A stretch of 64,000 nucleotides of DNA from Helichrysum umbraculigerum (lineage: Eukaryota > Streptophyta > Magnoliopsida > Asterales > Asteraceae): positions 20,936,001-21,000,000 of the forward strand of contig CATIUR010000001.1 of the NCBI GenBank assembly GCA_949592205.1, written 5' to 3'. The number at the start of each line of letters is the position of its first letter. Position 1 is the stretch's first letter. Position numbers and translations under genes: made by a program. Of this stretch, positions 42,462 through 53,802 are shown piece by piece. The notes under the pieces were generated by a model. It saw only the letters and a list, made by a program, of their open reading frames with translations, made no database searches and had not been told where the DNA came from.

Positions 42462-45353
42462 GAGCTTCTCCAATGGATTACACCCCTTTAAGTTTCACAT
42501 GTACATCTATTTACACATTCATATTTCATATTAAAACTAAAAAGAAAAAAGAAAATGAATGAAAAAGAGGGTATTATATTACTATTAAATAGTATAGATG
42601 TGAGATATAAAATATCTCCTATCTAATAATAGGGAGTTTATGCTGATGTCATTCAGCTGATGTGTCAACATCTTAAGCAATAATCATGCTTATGTGGCAT
42701 ATGGAGGTGCAAGAAATTTTGTGGTTTTTTTGAGTTTTTTAAATAATTCCGAAATTAATTTGGTTTAATTTTGGTGTGAGTTTCTAAACATGCAAATGCT
42801 TTGGGCTGCCCTCATAATTATTTTGTGTTTTTCAAGACATGCAAAAAACTTTTCTCCCTTAAAACTTTGAAACTTATTTGGCACGCCTAATTTTAAATTA
42901 CTTATCTTATACCATGCAAAAAGGTTTCCTCTCTAATCGGGTACCGCCCAAAATTGAGCAGATGCTTTTCTTTCCTGGCTAAAATCACTGCAGGTTCTTT
43001 CTCTGCATCATTCTCCACGCACAAACCCAAAATCAAAACTAAGCCATTAATTTCATATATCTTACTATTCTTCTTCATCAATGTTCTTCCCATCATCTTC
43101 TTTCTCTATCATCTCCTATACTTGATGTTCCAGGTAATGTTAATTTCTAGGGTTCTTTAACTTTTTGGTGTTGATATTCTAATTTTGGGTTTATGTTTCA
43201 TTTTGGTATATATGGTTCTGTGATTTTCTTTTATCTATTAAAAACGATACAATATTGTGAATTAGGGGAGAATATGCATTTTCTGTTATGCACACTAGGT
43301 GTTCGATGAAATGACCTAGACGAATTTGATTATAATGTGGCATATGGTATCCATCTTTCTTTCATTAGAATGATTTGATATTTTGATTTTTGTTTTATTT
43401 TAACTAATTTTGGTTTGAATGTCGATTTATGTAGGTTTGAAGCACGAAAGCTCATGGAGACAAGGGTACATATCCGTTCATACTCTCTCTATTTAATCTA
43501 GAAAATCTTTCATTTTGTTTTTGTAAATACTATGTTCTACCATTTCCATTTATATAATATATGTACAATCTCTTCTCTGCAAATTATATCCATTAGCTCC
43601 TTCCAGATATGTGACAATATGTCAATATATGAATGATCTGATGCAACTATATGCTTTGTGCTGTTGGAAAGCTATGAATATAGCATGAGTAATACTTATA
43701 CTAACCTACTTTTGTGGTTGTTTAACTTTTTTATGGAAACCGAATTTATAGATTACTTTTATCTTGATGCAGATCCTACTAATTGGCTTACTTTTATCTT
43801 GGAAGTACATTTTAGATTTTATTACTATTTGACATCGGTCCTTCTAATTGATTAATATTGTTAGTTTCTTACTAATGCAGTTATGCAAGTAGCTTAATTT
43901 AATGAATCTAATTACATAGTAATATATCTTTTTGTTCCTAATTTGATCATTGTTATGTAGGAAGTTCACTAAATTCTGTTTCTTTATTTTTATTGATCTT
44001 ATTACGGGTGGCTAAATGGGCGGGTCAAAGAGGTTTTGTAATAGATAATGATTGGTACTGTTTTATTCATATGCCGCATATGTTTTACTTAGTTTCTTGA
44101 GTATGTGATATGGTTCCTACCAATTCTAATTTATCATTTATGTGTAATCTGTAGCTTGGCAAGTCAGGGAACAATGTTTTGTTATGGGAACAATGTTTTG
44201 CATTGCTGCTGGTTACACTTATGTAGAAGCTTGAGAAGTACGATACCATAATATTCAGGTACTAGCATAGTGATTTGGTTTAAACGGACTTTTTTTTTAC
44301 CTTTTTATATTGAGTTTTATATGATCAAATAGCTCCGAAAAATAGAAAGTATTATCATTAAAGTAATACACGATAGTGCTGTTTTTTTAAAAATATTGTA
44401 GTTTCTTCAATTAGGTGCATTCCCTCATATTTTTATTCGTAGTTACATAGCTTTCTAACATTTGTGTGTCATCATTTATAGGATGTCTATACATGTATTT
44501 TAATGGATGTTTAGGCCCATATGCAGAACACCAATCACCTTGAAAATGTTGAAACAATCTACATGTACATGCACTCAATCTCTACGTATCTTATTAAGTT
44601 TGACTTGCAAAATTGTTGATATATATCTCTATAACACCAAGGGCATGATAACTTGGATATGTATACAATTGTAAGATTCCATGGGTATGCCTACACTTGG
44701 AACTTTTTTAGTCGGTGATTTTCCACAACTATTCAAATCCAACAACTACACAAATTCACAAGTACAGTGCAAGTTTGATTACATCTGTTTGGTAATAGAT
44801 GATTTCACTTGAATGAATTTGAAGTCATCTTAGTAGAGAGTCAAGTTGTACTTTCCAATGTAGGTCTTTAATTTCAAATGTGCAGTTGTTCAAGTGGTAC
44901 ATATTGCCAAGTAACTTGATGGATGGGAGACATTTGTATCTTTTTGTAATATGATTTTACCTCAGTACATAGCTTTCAATTTGCTAGAGTACTACAGTTT
45001 AAGTTATCTAATGGTCTTTGCAACTTGAATCATGCATGATTCTGAGCATAACCCATTGTTACTCTATTATTCATGGTTGGTTTAATATGTATATATTCAT
45101 ATATTGATGTTACAAATTTAATCTAAATAAAACCCGTGTAATCACGAGTCATTCAACTAGTGAAGTAAATAATGCATGCTGTGAGAGGAAAGTTTGATTG
45201 GGCCACATCCGTACGTCTAATGAACCGTGGGAGCAGAGAAGGATGCATCTTACCACCATGGCTTATGTGGCACTTTCACAATGGTAATAGACATTGCCAG
45301 CTCAAATGTTAATTCCTATTAAACCATGTCAATTAAGAGCATTGTGGATGCTC
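42462..45353. mobile_element. Tourist-like MITE split by a Helitron
   Basis: Left end GAGCTTCTCCAATG after TTA (42459-42461); right end, inverted, GAGCATCCACAATG before TTA (45354-45356). Eleven of fourteen terminal bases agree and the 3-bp target duplication is exact. Removing the Helitron (42615-45160) leaves 346 bp, a normal MITE size. Confidence 0.6.
42615..45160 (+). mobile_element. Non-autonomous Helitron (2.55 kb)
   Basis: Starts TCTCCTATCTAATAATAGGG after host A and ends with a hairpin (ACCCGTGTAATCACGAGT), a ten-base spacer and CTAG before host T, so insertion was between A and T with no target duplication. These are the defining Helitron borders. No Rep/helicase is encoded. The interior at 42930-43140 has a C/T-rich leader, ATG and CCAG/GTAATG donor-like junction, and 43435 an acceptor-like site, suggesting a captured gene piece that is not recognised. 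Confidence 0.8.
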
Positions 45354-45356
45354 TTA

Positions 45357-45683
45357 AAAGAAGTGAATTTAATGTTCGAAAGAAAAAAAAATTGGAAAAA
45401 AAAGAAGATAAATGGATTTTGGATATATTTCGTAGGACATAACTAGTTGGTAAATATATGTTTATCAAACGTCACAGTTTGGTCAAAAACTCTAATTAAA
45501 TCATACTCTGCCTGAATGGGGATTCCATTAAAAGGGGTTGTTTACATTTTTTTTTTTTTAGGGTTTATTGTTTGAAAGTGTATTATAATTTGTACTTTTT
45601 CTATTGTATGTGGTCTACTTTCAAAAGTTCTAATATATGTATTGAACCTGAATAATTCATCTATTGTATGCACAATGTGACCT
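45357..45683. other. Intergenic DNA
   Basis: AT-rich, no supported feature. Confidence 0.45.
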
Positions 45684-47164
45684 AAAAAACAGGTTGCCTC
45701 ACGGATTTGATCCATTGACCATACCCTCTTTAATAAAATGATCATTTGACCAGCACTTTTCACAAAATAATCCGTTGACTGGCGCCAAAAATGACGCCGG
45801 GGGCGCCCCACTTTATTTAATCCATTTTACTCAAAAAAATTGATGGGTCCGGCGCCCCACCCTCTTACACATGTTACCATCGGCGCCAACCCCCCTCACA
45901 CATGTCACCATCGGCGCCCCCTCACTCATGTCACCATCGGCGCCCCACCCTCTCACACACGTCACCATCATTAGCGCCGGGCCCATCAATTTTTTTTGAG
46001 TAAAACGGATTAAATAAAGTGGGGCGCCGGGGGGCGCCATTTTTGGCGCCAGTCATTGGATTATTTTGTGAAAAGTGTTGGTCAAAGGATCATTTTGTTA
46101 AAGAGGGTAGAGGTGTACATAAATGGTCTGGAACCGCTAGAACCGGTAAACCGAACCAGGACCGGACCAGAACCGAACTGGACCGTAGTACAATGGTCCG
46201 GTTCTCGGTTCTATATTTTAGCCTTAATGGTTCACGGTGCGGTTCGGTTCTAGAACCGGTAAAAATGGTTCGAACCGCCAGAACCGGTTTCATAGGAAAA
46301 GAGAGATATATACTTGATATATATATCTTTTAATATCGATAGAAATTGAGTTATATAATTAGACTTTATAAATTGTTATATTAATTATAAGTATATATAT
46401 ATTTTTAGATTTTTATCTTCTATATTCCATGCACCGAAAAAATTCAACTTACATTTTCTTTTTGGTTATTCGTCGTCTGGATACTTCCCCGATGATGTTT
46501 TTTTGATAGATTGTTAGCGATTGATCCATTTAATAAATCTTTTTGGGAACTTAATCAACCATATTCTTTTGTATTCGACATACATGTATGTTTTGTTTGA
46601 AAAAAACATAGATGTATCCAAGGGCAGAGCCATGTACATGGTAGGGGTAATAGTTGTTACGGATCCATTCGCTACATATAATATAAATTTCTTATAAAAA
46701 AATTGCACTTTTTGTTACATTCTTTGTTTGTGCTACGGGTTCAAAAAAACTAAGATATCAATGTTACGGGTCATTATAAATCCTGGATCCGACACTAGAT
46801 GTATCCATATTATGTTAGAATTACAACGTTTTAATATTGATTATTAGACGATTTTAAGTTTTTTCTAATTCCTTAATTATTTTATTTAATTTGATAACTA
46901 TATGCTTTTACACATCTTCTTCTTTATAAAATACACGCGTATATTATTTGGTTCGCGGTTTTGAACCAAAACCGCAAGAACCGAACCGGAACCAAACCGG
47001 ACCAGAATCGAATTACATGGTGCGGTTCATGGTTCTTGATTTTTCATTTAATGGTTCGTGGTCCGGTGCGGTTTTGGTCCGGTTCGGTGCGGTTTTTGGA
47101 CCACGTACACCCCTAAAAGAGGGTATGGTCAAAGGATCAAATCCGTGATTTTCCCTATTTTTTC
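45684..47164. mobile_element. Palindromic foldback element with GGCGCC repeats in the loop
   Basis: Left arm 45684-45855 and right arm 45975-46107 plus 47124-47164 are close inverse copies (shared CACGGATTTGATCC, CAAAATAATCC, CACTTTATTTAATCC). The loop holds about four ~30-bp tandem units of the type GGCGCCCCACCCTCTCACAC. A hAT element (46108-47115) with its own target duplication splits the right arm; the left arm keeps the uninterrupted sequence. Outer ends and target duplication are not resolved, so class is uncertain (foldback/MULE-like). ORFs inside are not credible. Confidence 0.7.
46108..47115. mobile_element. Non-autonomous hAT element, 1.0 kb
   Basis: Flanked by a perfect 8-bp repeat AAAGAGGG (46100-46107 and 47116-47123). 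Ends TAGAGGTGTACATAAATGG and, inverted, TAGGGGTGTACGTGG. Subterminal arms are rich in GGTTCGGTTC/GAACCGAACC; the middle (46300-46930) is AT-rich and non-coding. The empty site AAAGAGGGTATGG is preserved in the opposite arm of the surrounding palindrome. Confidence 0.88.
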
Positions 47165-47690
47165 ATTTCTTATATAACATAAAATCCACATGGGACTGAC
47201 ACATCATCAATGTCTTCTCCGGCAAAGAAGCCGGCCGACATTTCCGGCAGACCTGCAAGTCCGACAAATATTTTGGTTACTTTCGATAATAAAGATTACC
47301 AAGTCAAACTAACAACGCTCAAAGGATCAATTACAACACATGATAGCTATATTTATCAGACGTTACTCTACCAACCAAAACCTAAATTTACTCACGAAAA
47401 AAACCTAAATTTACTCACGAAACTATTCAAATTCAGTCGTAACAATTTCATCATATCCAGATCACAGGTTTAATCACAAAAACTTAAAGTAATCAAAATA
47501 CACATGAACAGATCAAATAAGTATCCTATCAATACATTCAAATAATTCAAAATCAAACTACAAAAACGAGTTTTATTAATTTAATTTCGTAGCCCTAAGA
47601 ACCTCTACCAACAGTACGAATCGGATTTACATATTTTCTCGAAACTTCGGACAGGTTTCCGTACAAATTGTAATTGAGCGTAATGGCCGC
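47165..47690. other. Intergenic DNA with one short plus-strand ORF
   Basis: An 87-codon ORF at 47210-47473 begins with a plausible ATG context and a Ser/Pro/Lys-rich start, but its second half is a chance extension and no family is recognised. It could be the 5' end of a decayed gene. Confidence 0.3.
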
Positions 47691-47809
47691 TAATGGTGTA
47701 ACCACCCCTCAAGAGTATCCCCGCTGGATTTACCCTGCGATATACCCCACAAGCTTAGGATTATGGTTATCCCCCGGGGATTACTCCAGCCATCCCCGGG
47801 GTCGAACCT

Positions 47810-48060
47810 GCAGGGTAGCCTCCGCGTGAAAAGATTCCCTGACATGAGTCAGCTCGGGAACAGTACATGTCGGGGAATACCCATTCCCCGTTGGACAAAA
47901 GCATGGACCCGGGTTGACCTCCGAGGGTAGCCCCCGCGTGAAAAGATTCCTGACACGGGTCAGCTTGGGAACAGTGCTTGTCGGGGTCAACCCATTTCCC
48001 ATTGGGCAAAAGCATGGATCCCGGTTGACCCCCGTAGGGTAGCCCCCGCATACAAATATT
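47810..48060. repeat. ~120-bp tandem repeats in the LTR remnant
   Basis: GGGTAGCCCCCGCGTGAAAA-type units with TCAGCTCGGGAACAGT recur twice and a half, spaced about 117 bp. The overlapping minus-strand ORFs of ~104 codons are readings of these repeats. Confidence 0.7.
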
Positions 48061-48323
48061 CTCAAGGGTATATAAGCCCAATAATAATACATGATATGAG
48101 GATCATCACAATCAGGAGATAACTATGGCAGCCACCATGGTGCTCCATCTCCACGAGCTTTGCTCATCCCCAAACCCATCTCATTAGATGGTAAAATAAT
48201 CGATCGTTACCACCCTTCACCTAGTTCATACGGGTCACTAGGGTTAACCCACGTGAGTCACGGAGTGTAACGAGTCGATACAACCCAATTCAATGCACTC
48301 AAGCAACTCGATGCTTGATCAAA

Positions 48324-48340
48324 TGGCGCCATCCGTGGGA
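48324..48340 (+). other. Primer-binding-site-like sequence
   Basis: TGGCGCCATCCGTGGGA, two bases after an LTR end in CA, matches the TGGCGCC-N-T-C-Y-GTGGGA pattern used by several plant gypsy groups. Confidence 0.6.
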
Positions 48341-48982
48341 CCGGCGTACAAAGCTTGTTCTATTATTTTCTCATATCGGCGTACAAAGCTTGTTCTCGTC
48401 GTCAAATGAGTTCCGGCCAGATCTGACCCGATCCGTAAGTTTCCTTTCAAATTTTCTTCAAAGTGCAATTAATGTGCTGAGAAGTATAAACACACATGGA
48501 AAAACGTCTCGTGTTGTTGCCTGACTGAAGATAAGTTTTCATTTAAAACTGCTTATCCTAAAAAAATAAAAAGTGGAAACTATGATTTAATTATTAATAT
48601 TGTTATTCGGAAGATTTGCTACAGAGCAAACCTAATTGGTTTTCCACTAAGCACTTTCTGTGCACATCAAGCTTGTACCGTACAAGTTGTATTAGCAAGC
48701 ATATAGTGAATAAAAAATCCTTTAATTCCTTGATCGATTCATGCTGCTCACGAGTCATATATGAAAACCAAATTTGAATACAAGGAATTTAATTACTTTA
48801 TGATGTGTTTAAGCACATAATGGTGGTGTTAAATAATCAAAAGACTTTGAGTCCTTGAATTTTTGACATAACTTGCAAGTTTTAGATCAAAGTTACACTT
48901 GAATGTTTGGAATTAAAGTTTGATACAACGGTACGGTGGTTTTATACGCCAACGCAACTCAAAAGTTACAAATATTTATGTG

Positions 48983-49315
48983 CACATCAAGTGTTTGAGA
49001 AAATGCCTCAACCAATTGTATAAGTTTTTATGCATATCGCATAACCTACTTTTTGTTGGGATTACTCTATTATTGTGGTAGTGAAAGAGATTTAGTAACT
49101 TCATTGAAAAAAAAAAATTGTACAAGTACCATAGCTTTTGGTACAAGTCCAAATGTTTGAGAAAACGCCTCAACCAACTGCACAAGTTTATATGCATATT
49201 GTACAACCCGTTTCTTATTAGGATTACTCCATTTTTATTATTGGAAAATAGATCTGGTAATTTCATGCTAAAAAAAAAAAGTACAAATATCATAGCCTTT
49301 GGTACAACTTAAATG
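48983..49315. repeat. Two copies of a ~164-bp tandem repeat
   Basis: TTTGAGAAAATGCCTCAACC (48988) and TTTGAGAAAACGCCTCAACC (49152) begin two diverged direct copies that extend to the ends of the interval. Confidence 0.75.
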
Positions 49316-49559
49316 TTTACAGCTTGTTTGTTTTACAAAAACAAAATTGGGAAAGATCGTACATCAAAGTACAAAGGTTAAATCAAAGTATTAGAAAATA
49401 TATAAAGTACAAAAGTTATCAAAGTCTTTTTTTTTTTTTTTTTTTTTTTTTATCCATAAGTCAAAAGTCAAAAGTTAAAAAAGTCAAAAGTCATCCCTGA
49501 CATGTCATTGTTCCAAGATATGCTGCCAGAGAATATATATTGAAATGCGGGATTACCGT

Positions 49560-49990
49560 CTATCCTGCAGCCTATCGCGGCAATCCCTAGCCGCAGCCTA
49601 TATTGGCAATCTTTGGCTGATGCCCATCGCGGCAATCCCTAGCCGCAGCCTATATTGGTAATCCTTGGCCGATGCCTATCGCGGCAATCCCCTGGCCGCA
49701 GCCTATATTGGCAATCCTTGGCCGATGCCTATCGCGGCATTCCCCTAGCCGCAGCCTATATTGGCAATCTTTGGCTGATGCCCATTGCGAAAAATCCCTA
49801 GCCGCAACCTATATTGGCAACCCCCGGCAATTGCCGATCGAGGCAATCCTTAGCTGCAACCTATCGCGGCAATCCCTAGCCATAACCTATTCGAAAACCC
49901 GTGGCCGTAGCCTCTTTGGCAATCCTTAACCGTGGCCTATATCAACAATCCTTCGCCGTGGCTTATATCGGCAACCCCTAGGGATCCCTG
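49560..49990. repeat. 52-bp minisatellite, then degenerate copies
   Basis: Units beginning CCTATCGCGGCAATCCC start at 49571, 49623, 49675 and 49728, with the companion motif GCCTATATTGGCAATC in each; later copies (to ~49990) are degenerate. The plus-strand ORF here (49672-49929) is a reading of the repeat. Confidence 0.85.
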
Positions 49991-50755
49991 GCTCGCAGCC
50001 TTATCGGCAATCCTCGGCTGGCAGACCCTCGCCCAAGTCGTGGCCTTTATCGGAAATCTTTTGGCACCGCTTTCCATATTTAAATTCTCGACCATCATTC
50101 TTTTCAGCTTTGAGCTTGATTTCAACGCCACTAAATAATTTCGCAACATTGAAATGGGGGCTATAATGGTGCAATGATGATGTCATTCGCATGCTTCCAC
50201 TCATCTGATTTGGGTTAATACTCCATTGATGTTGCCTACCAGATTGGCCTGATCCGGATAGCTCGTTGGCCGGAACTCATTCATGTAAAAGTGGCACCCT
50301 CGATATGCGGACCCGGCTAAAAGTAGTCCGTGATCCCACTTGGGTCTGAATCGTGATCGACTTCAACCCCGTTGGGGAACCAAATATAACCCCATCCATA
50401 ATTAAATTAATTCAAAATGGTGCCATCAAATGACATACCATACTCCGGTATTGGATGAATACCCACAAGACATGCCGAATAATTCCAACCAAGACATGCG
50501 TGAACTATTCACCTTTAAGCTCTAAATTGAGCTCTAACTATGTCATCCAGCTTTAAGCTATTCATCATCGCTTTCAAGCATTGGGATATCCATCATTTGG
50601 CTCTTCAGCTATGCCTTTTCGGGTGTGATCACCCCCAGGTATCCCATCCAGACCCCGGAGGGTGGACCCATAATAGCACAACGCCCAAGTATGGTGATCT
50701 TCTAAGGATTTCCCTATAGCAAGTTCAACATGGTACTTGATAAAGCTGCCATCCT

Positions 50756-50770
50756 GAACTTAGGGGAGTG
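50756..50770 (+). other. Polypurine tract / LTR start 1
   Basis: GAACTTAGGGGAGTG followed by GTACTGTACTATCAC. Homologous to the junctions near 52371 and 53740, including the upstream AAGTTCAACATGGTACTTGA. Confidence 0.6.
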
Positions 50771-51158
50771 GTACTGTACTATCACTCGACCTACACTATG
50801 CATGATTGTGCAAATATTAATGTTCTTGCAGGTTAAAGGTATTACAACCATGAGGACATCCCTAGGGGCATACTTCCTATGGCGCAAGTTCTAAGCGCCA
50901 ATACGCCCGATATTACTACACTGAGGATATCCCTACGGTCAAGTCCGCTAAAAAGGCAATGCCCAAGTGTGTTGACATGCCAGGAATCACAACCCTGAGG
51001 ATATCCCTAGGGATAAGCCACCCCTCGTGGAACGTACGAGTATGCTGACCCGCCGGGGATTTTCCCTGTAAATCTCTAACGAGGTATGTTAGAATTATTA
51101 CATATATATAAGGCCATTTTGTTTTGAATGCTACAATATTCTTCTTACAAATAAGGAT

Positions 51159-51540
51159 GTGAATAAAACCCTAAGAAGTGTTACTCTTAGGAATAACCTG
51201 TATCGAAGGTGCACCTCTGCCACATACTCGGCATGTTACAAACCCTTAGGAATATTATGCCCAGGGATAACCTGTGTCGAGGGTACACCTCTGCCACGTA
51301 TATGGCATGTTACAAACCCTAAGAAATATTATACCCAGGGATAACCTGTATCAAGGGTGCACCTCTGCCACATACTCGGCATGTTACAAACCCTTAGGAA
51401 TATTATGCCCAGGGATAACCTGTGTCGAGGGTACACCTCTGCCACATATATGGCATGTTACAAACCCTAAGAAATATTATACCCAGGGATAACCTGTGCC
51501 GAGGGTGCACCTCTGCCGTATATAAGGCATGTTCAAAGCC
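51159..51540. repeat. 74-bp tandem repeat, five units
   Basis: The core ATAACCTGTRTCGAGGG recurs at 51193, 51267, 51341, 51415 and 51489, exactly 74 bp apart, with alternating subtypes (units 1/3 and 2/4 are more alike), suggesting growth by doubling. Confidence 0.9.
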
Positions 51541-52027
51541 CCTAACAATAAAGTGCTAAAATGAAAATCATTGATAACTGGGCTACCTCCAGTTTGGGCC
51601 TGATCCACCCCTGGAGCTCGTACTTGCACTCTGCTTTACTACCCATAAATAAAAACAAAAATTGTCAAAAAAATCCATATCGAATACTTGTGCAAATTGT
51701 AACGCCAAGACGAACACGGCTTGTATTGGCCTAGCTATCCTATCCTGCAACAATCCCCCGAGGATTGTCATAACAGATTGATGGGGGTAGTCCTACCCTC
51801 GCGGGAGGTGCTTTCTAGCCCTACTCCTGGTAGAGATCCCCGCGGTTACCAAACCGAGAGGGTTTATCAGAAAAGTTGCCCCGTGCCTAGTGTAGGTCAT
51901 GAGACCTACTATTTGGCAAGATGTCAACAATTTTTAGGCAATCTAGACTTGCCCGTCATGACAAACAAACAGACAAGCGCGCAAATAATATTTACACATG
52001 TCGAAAAGACAAAAACAAAACAGCTAA

Positions 52028-52205
52028 AATAGCTGAACCCCCAGGGGTCACCAGCTGAATTAAATGAACCCCCAAGGGTCAACAGCTGAAATATGAGAAC
52101 CCTCAGGGGTCAACAACTGAAATAAATGAACCTCCAAGGGTCACCGGCTGAATTAAAAGAACCCTCAGAAGGTCAAAAGCTGAAATTAATGAACCCTCAA
52201 GGGTT
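52028..52205. repeat. ~36-bp tandem repeat, about six units
   Basis: Degenerate units of AACCCYCAGGGGTCAACAGC followed by TGAAATAAATG lie head to tail inside the LTR-like block. Confidence 0.8.
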
Positions 52206-52357
52206 AACAACTAAGGTCTCGTCAGCTGTGAGACCTACATCACTCACTATCTTTGTGAAAGCTTAACAAGCTAACCCTCAAGGATCGGTCATCATGATAT
52301 TATTAGACGAGTGACCCATAATAAGTTCAACATGGTACTTGACAAAGTTACCATCCT

Positions 52358-52372
52358 GAACTTGGGGGAGTG
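52358..52372 (+). other. Polypurine tract / LTR start 2
   Basis: GAACTTGGGGGAGTG followed by CTAGTGTATTATTACC; preceded by CATAATAAGTTCAACATGG-like sequence shared with the other two junctions. Confidence 0.65.
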
Positions 52373-53726
52373 CTAGTGTATTATTACCTAAGTGTGTCTG
52401 ATAGACCATCATGCAAGTAAATTGTGTTATCATCGATAGGGTATCCTTGGGGTGAGGCCTTCCATGGTGCACTATCCAAGTTCACTGACATTTCAAGATA
52501 TCCCTAAGGTCAGGCTTCTATAGGTCAGCATCTTATCCTGCGGCCTGCCAGGTATTACCATCATCCAGGTTATCCCTAAGGAATGGTGTCACCACCATTC
52601 GGATATCCCTAGGGGTATCCCCACATAGCGCAACCTGCAAGCGCACTGACTATTCAAAATAGTAGGACAAAGCTATGACACCCTACATCTGCGCCATAGG
52701 CCTAGGGTCAGACAGCAGATTAGCGAAATAGTCCTACCCTGGTAGGATGTGCCGTCTATCCATAGGGATGTATGAGGTCACCCTCAGAGTTGTCTCATAG
52801 GGGCTGATCAGAGAGGTCATCCCATACATAGTGTAGATCAAGATACCCACTATCATCGGGACGTCAACCCGACAAAAAGGAAATCTAGACTTGCCAAGTC
52901 ACGACGATAAAATAAAATGAAAGTGGGCATGCAAATGCCGTTAATATGTCAACATCAAAAGTTTCTGTCCTCAAGGATAACTCCGCTATGCGAACAACAA
53001 ACAGGCTTTCCTGAGGGATGTACCTCTAAGCACAATCCCGGGACCAGATCATCAATGGGATGAAAACTATATTGGATCTTATCACCCAACTTGACAAAGT
53101 TAGGGTTATAACAGTGACTATAGGGTAATTATCCAACCTTCGATCATTGAGGAATGGTGTAACCACCCCTCAATGTACTCCACTTGTGAGCTACCCTCAG
53201 GATGCACCTCGGGCTTAACCCCAGGGATAATGCCGAATACCAAAGTAGGCTGCCCTGAAGAATAGCACCCGAGCTCTGAATATTCCCTTACATGGACTAT
53301 TCGCAAATCGTGCGTGTCTACCAAAGTACATCTAAGTCAGTTTATCAGCCTTATTATATATCGGATAAAAGGCCCCTCATCCAGCACAATTCCCCATGAG
53401 AATATGGCCGTAAGGCGGGAAAATATGTGAGGCTACTCCTGGAGGTATAAAAGACCAGGAGTAAGCTAACCGTACTATGAACATCTGGAGCAAGAAAAAC
53501 CTTATCTTCTCCTAAAACATACAATCAAATTGGATTTTCACCACCTGGTTTACATAACTCGGGTTAAAACAGCAACTGTAGTGTGAAGATCCAATTCACC
53601 CCCGAACCTAATTAACCCTTGAGCACCCAAAATAATCTACTACTTGATCGGGTTACATGACCAAGATCTCTCACATTGTGAGACTCATAATAAGTTCAAG
53701 ATGGTACTTTACGAAGTTACTACCCT

Positions 53727-53741
53727 GAACTTGGAGGAGTG
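53727..53741 (+). other. Polypurine tract / LTR start 3
   Basis: GAACTTGGAGGAGTG followed by ATAAGGTACTATTACC. The LTR begun here is cut after about 60 bp by the Athila-like element. Confidence 0.65.
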
Positions 53742-53802
53742 ATAAGGTACTATTACCTAACGTTAATATGAGCAAAACTTAAGTGGTTGGCTAACTGTTT
53801 AT

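Larger units (their letters stand above)
47691..53802 (+). mobile_element. Gene-free LTR retrotransposon derivative with tandem LTR units
   Basis: A plus-strand PBS-like site (TGGCGCCATCCGTGGGA, 48324) follows an LTR end TGATCA at 48321. Purine tracts of the form GAACTTGGGGGAGTG followed by an LTR-like start and, in the last two, TATTACCTAA occur three times (50756, 52358, 53727). Between PBS and first PPT is 2.4 kb without any Gag or Pol. PBS type and GGGGATATCCC-rich LTRs recall Tat/Retand-group or related large non-autonomous elements; the exact lineage is uncertain. The 5' LTR start was not found and is probably truncated; the last LTR is interrupted by the Athila-like element after about 60 bp. 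Confidence 0.6.

Noticed and set aside
47767..48092. Cys/Gly/Pro-rich minus-strand ORFs of ~104 codons
   Set aside because: Two overlapping frames of the same ~120-bp LTR repeat; not selected coding sequence as far as can be seen.
49672..50204. Plus- and minus-strand ORFs at the 52-bp array
   Set aside because: Frame-open only because the unit lacks stops; no family resemblance.
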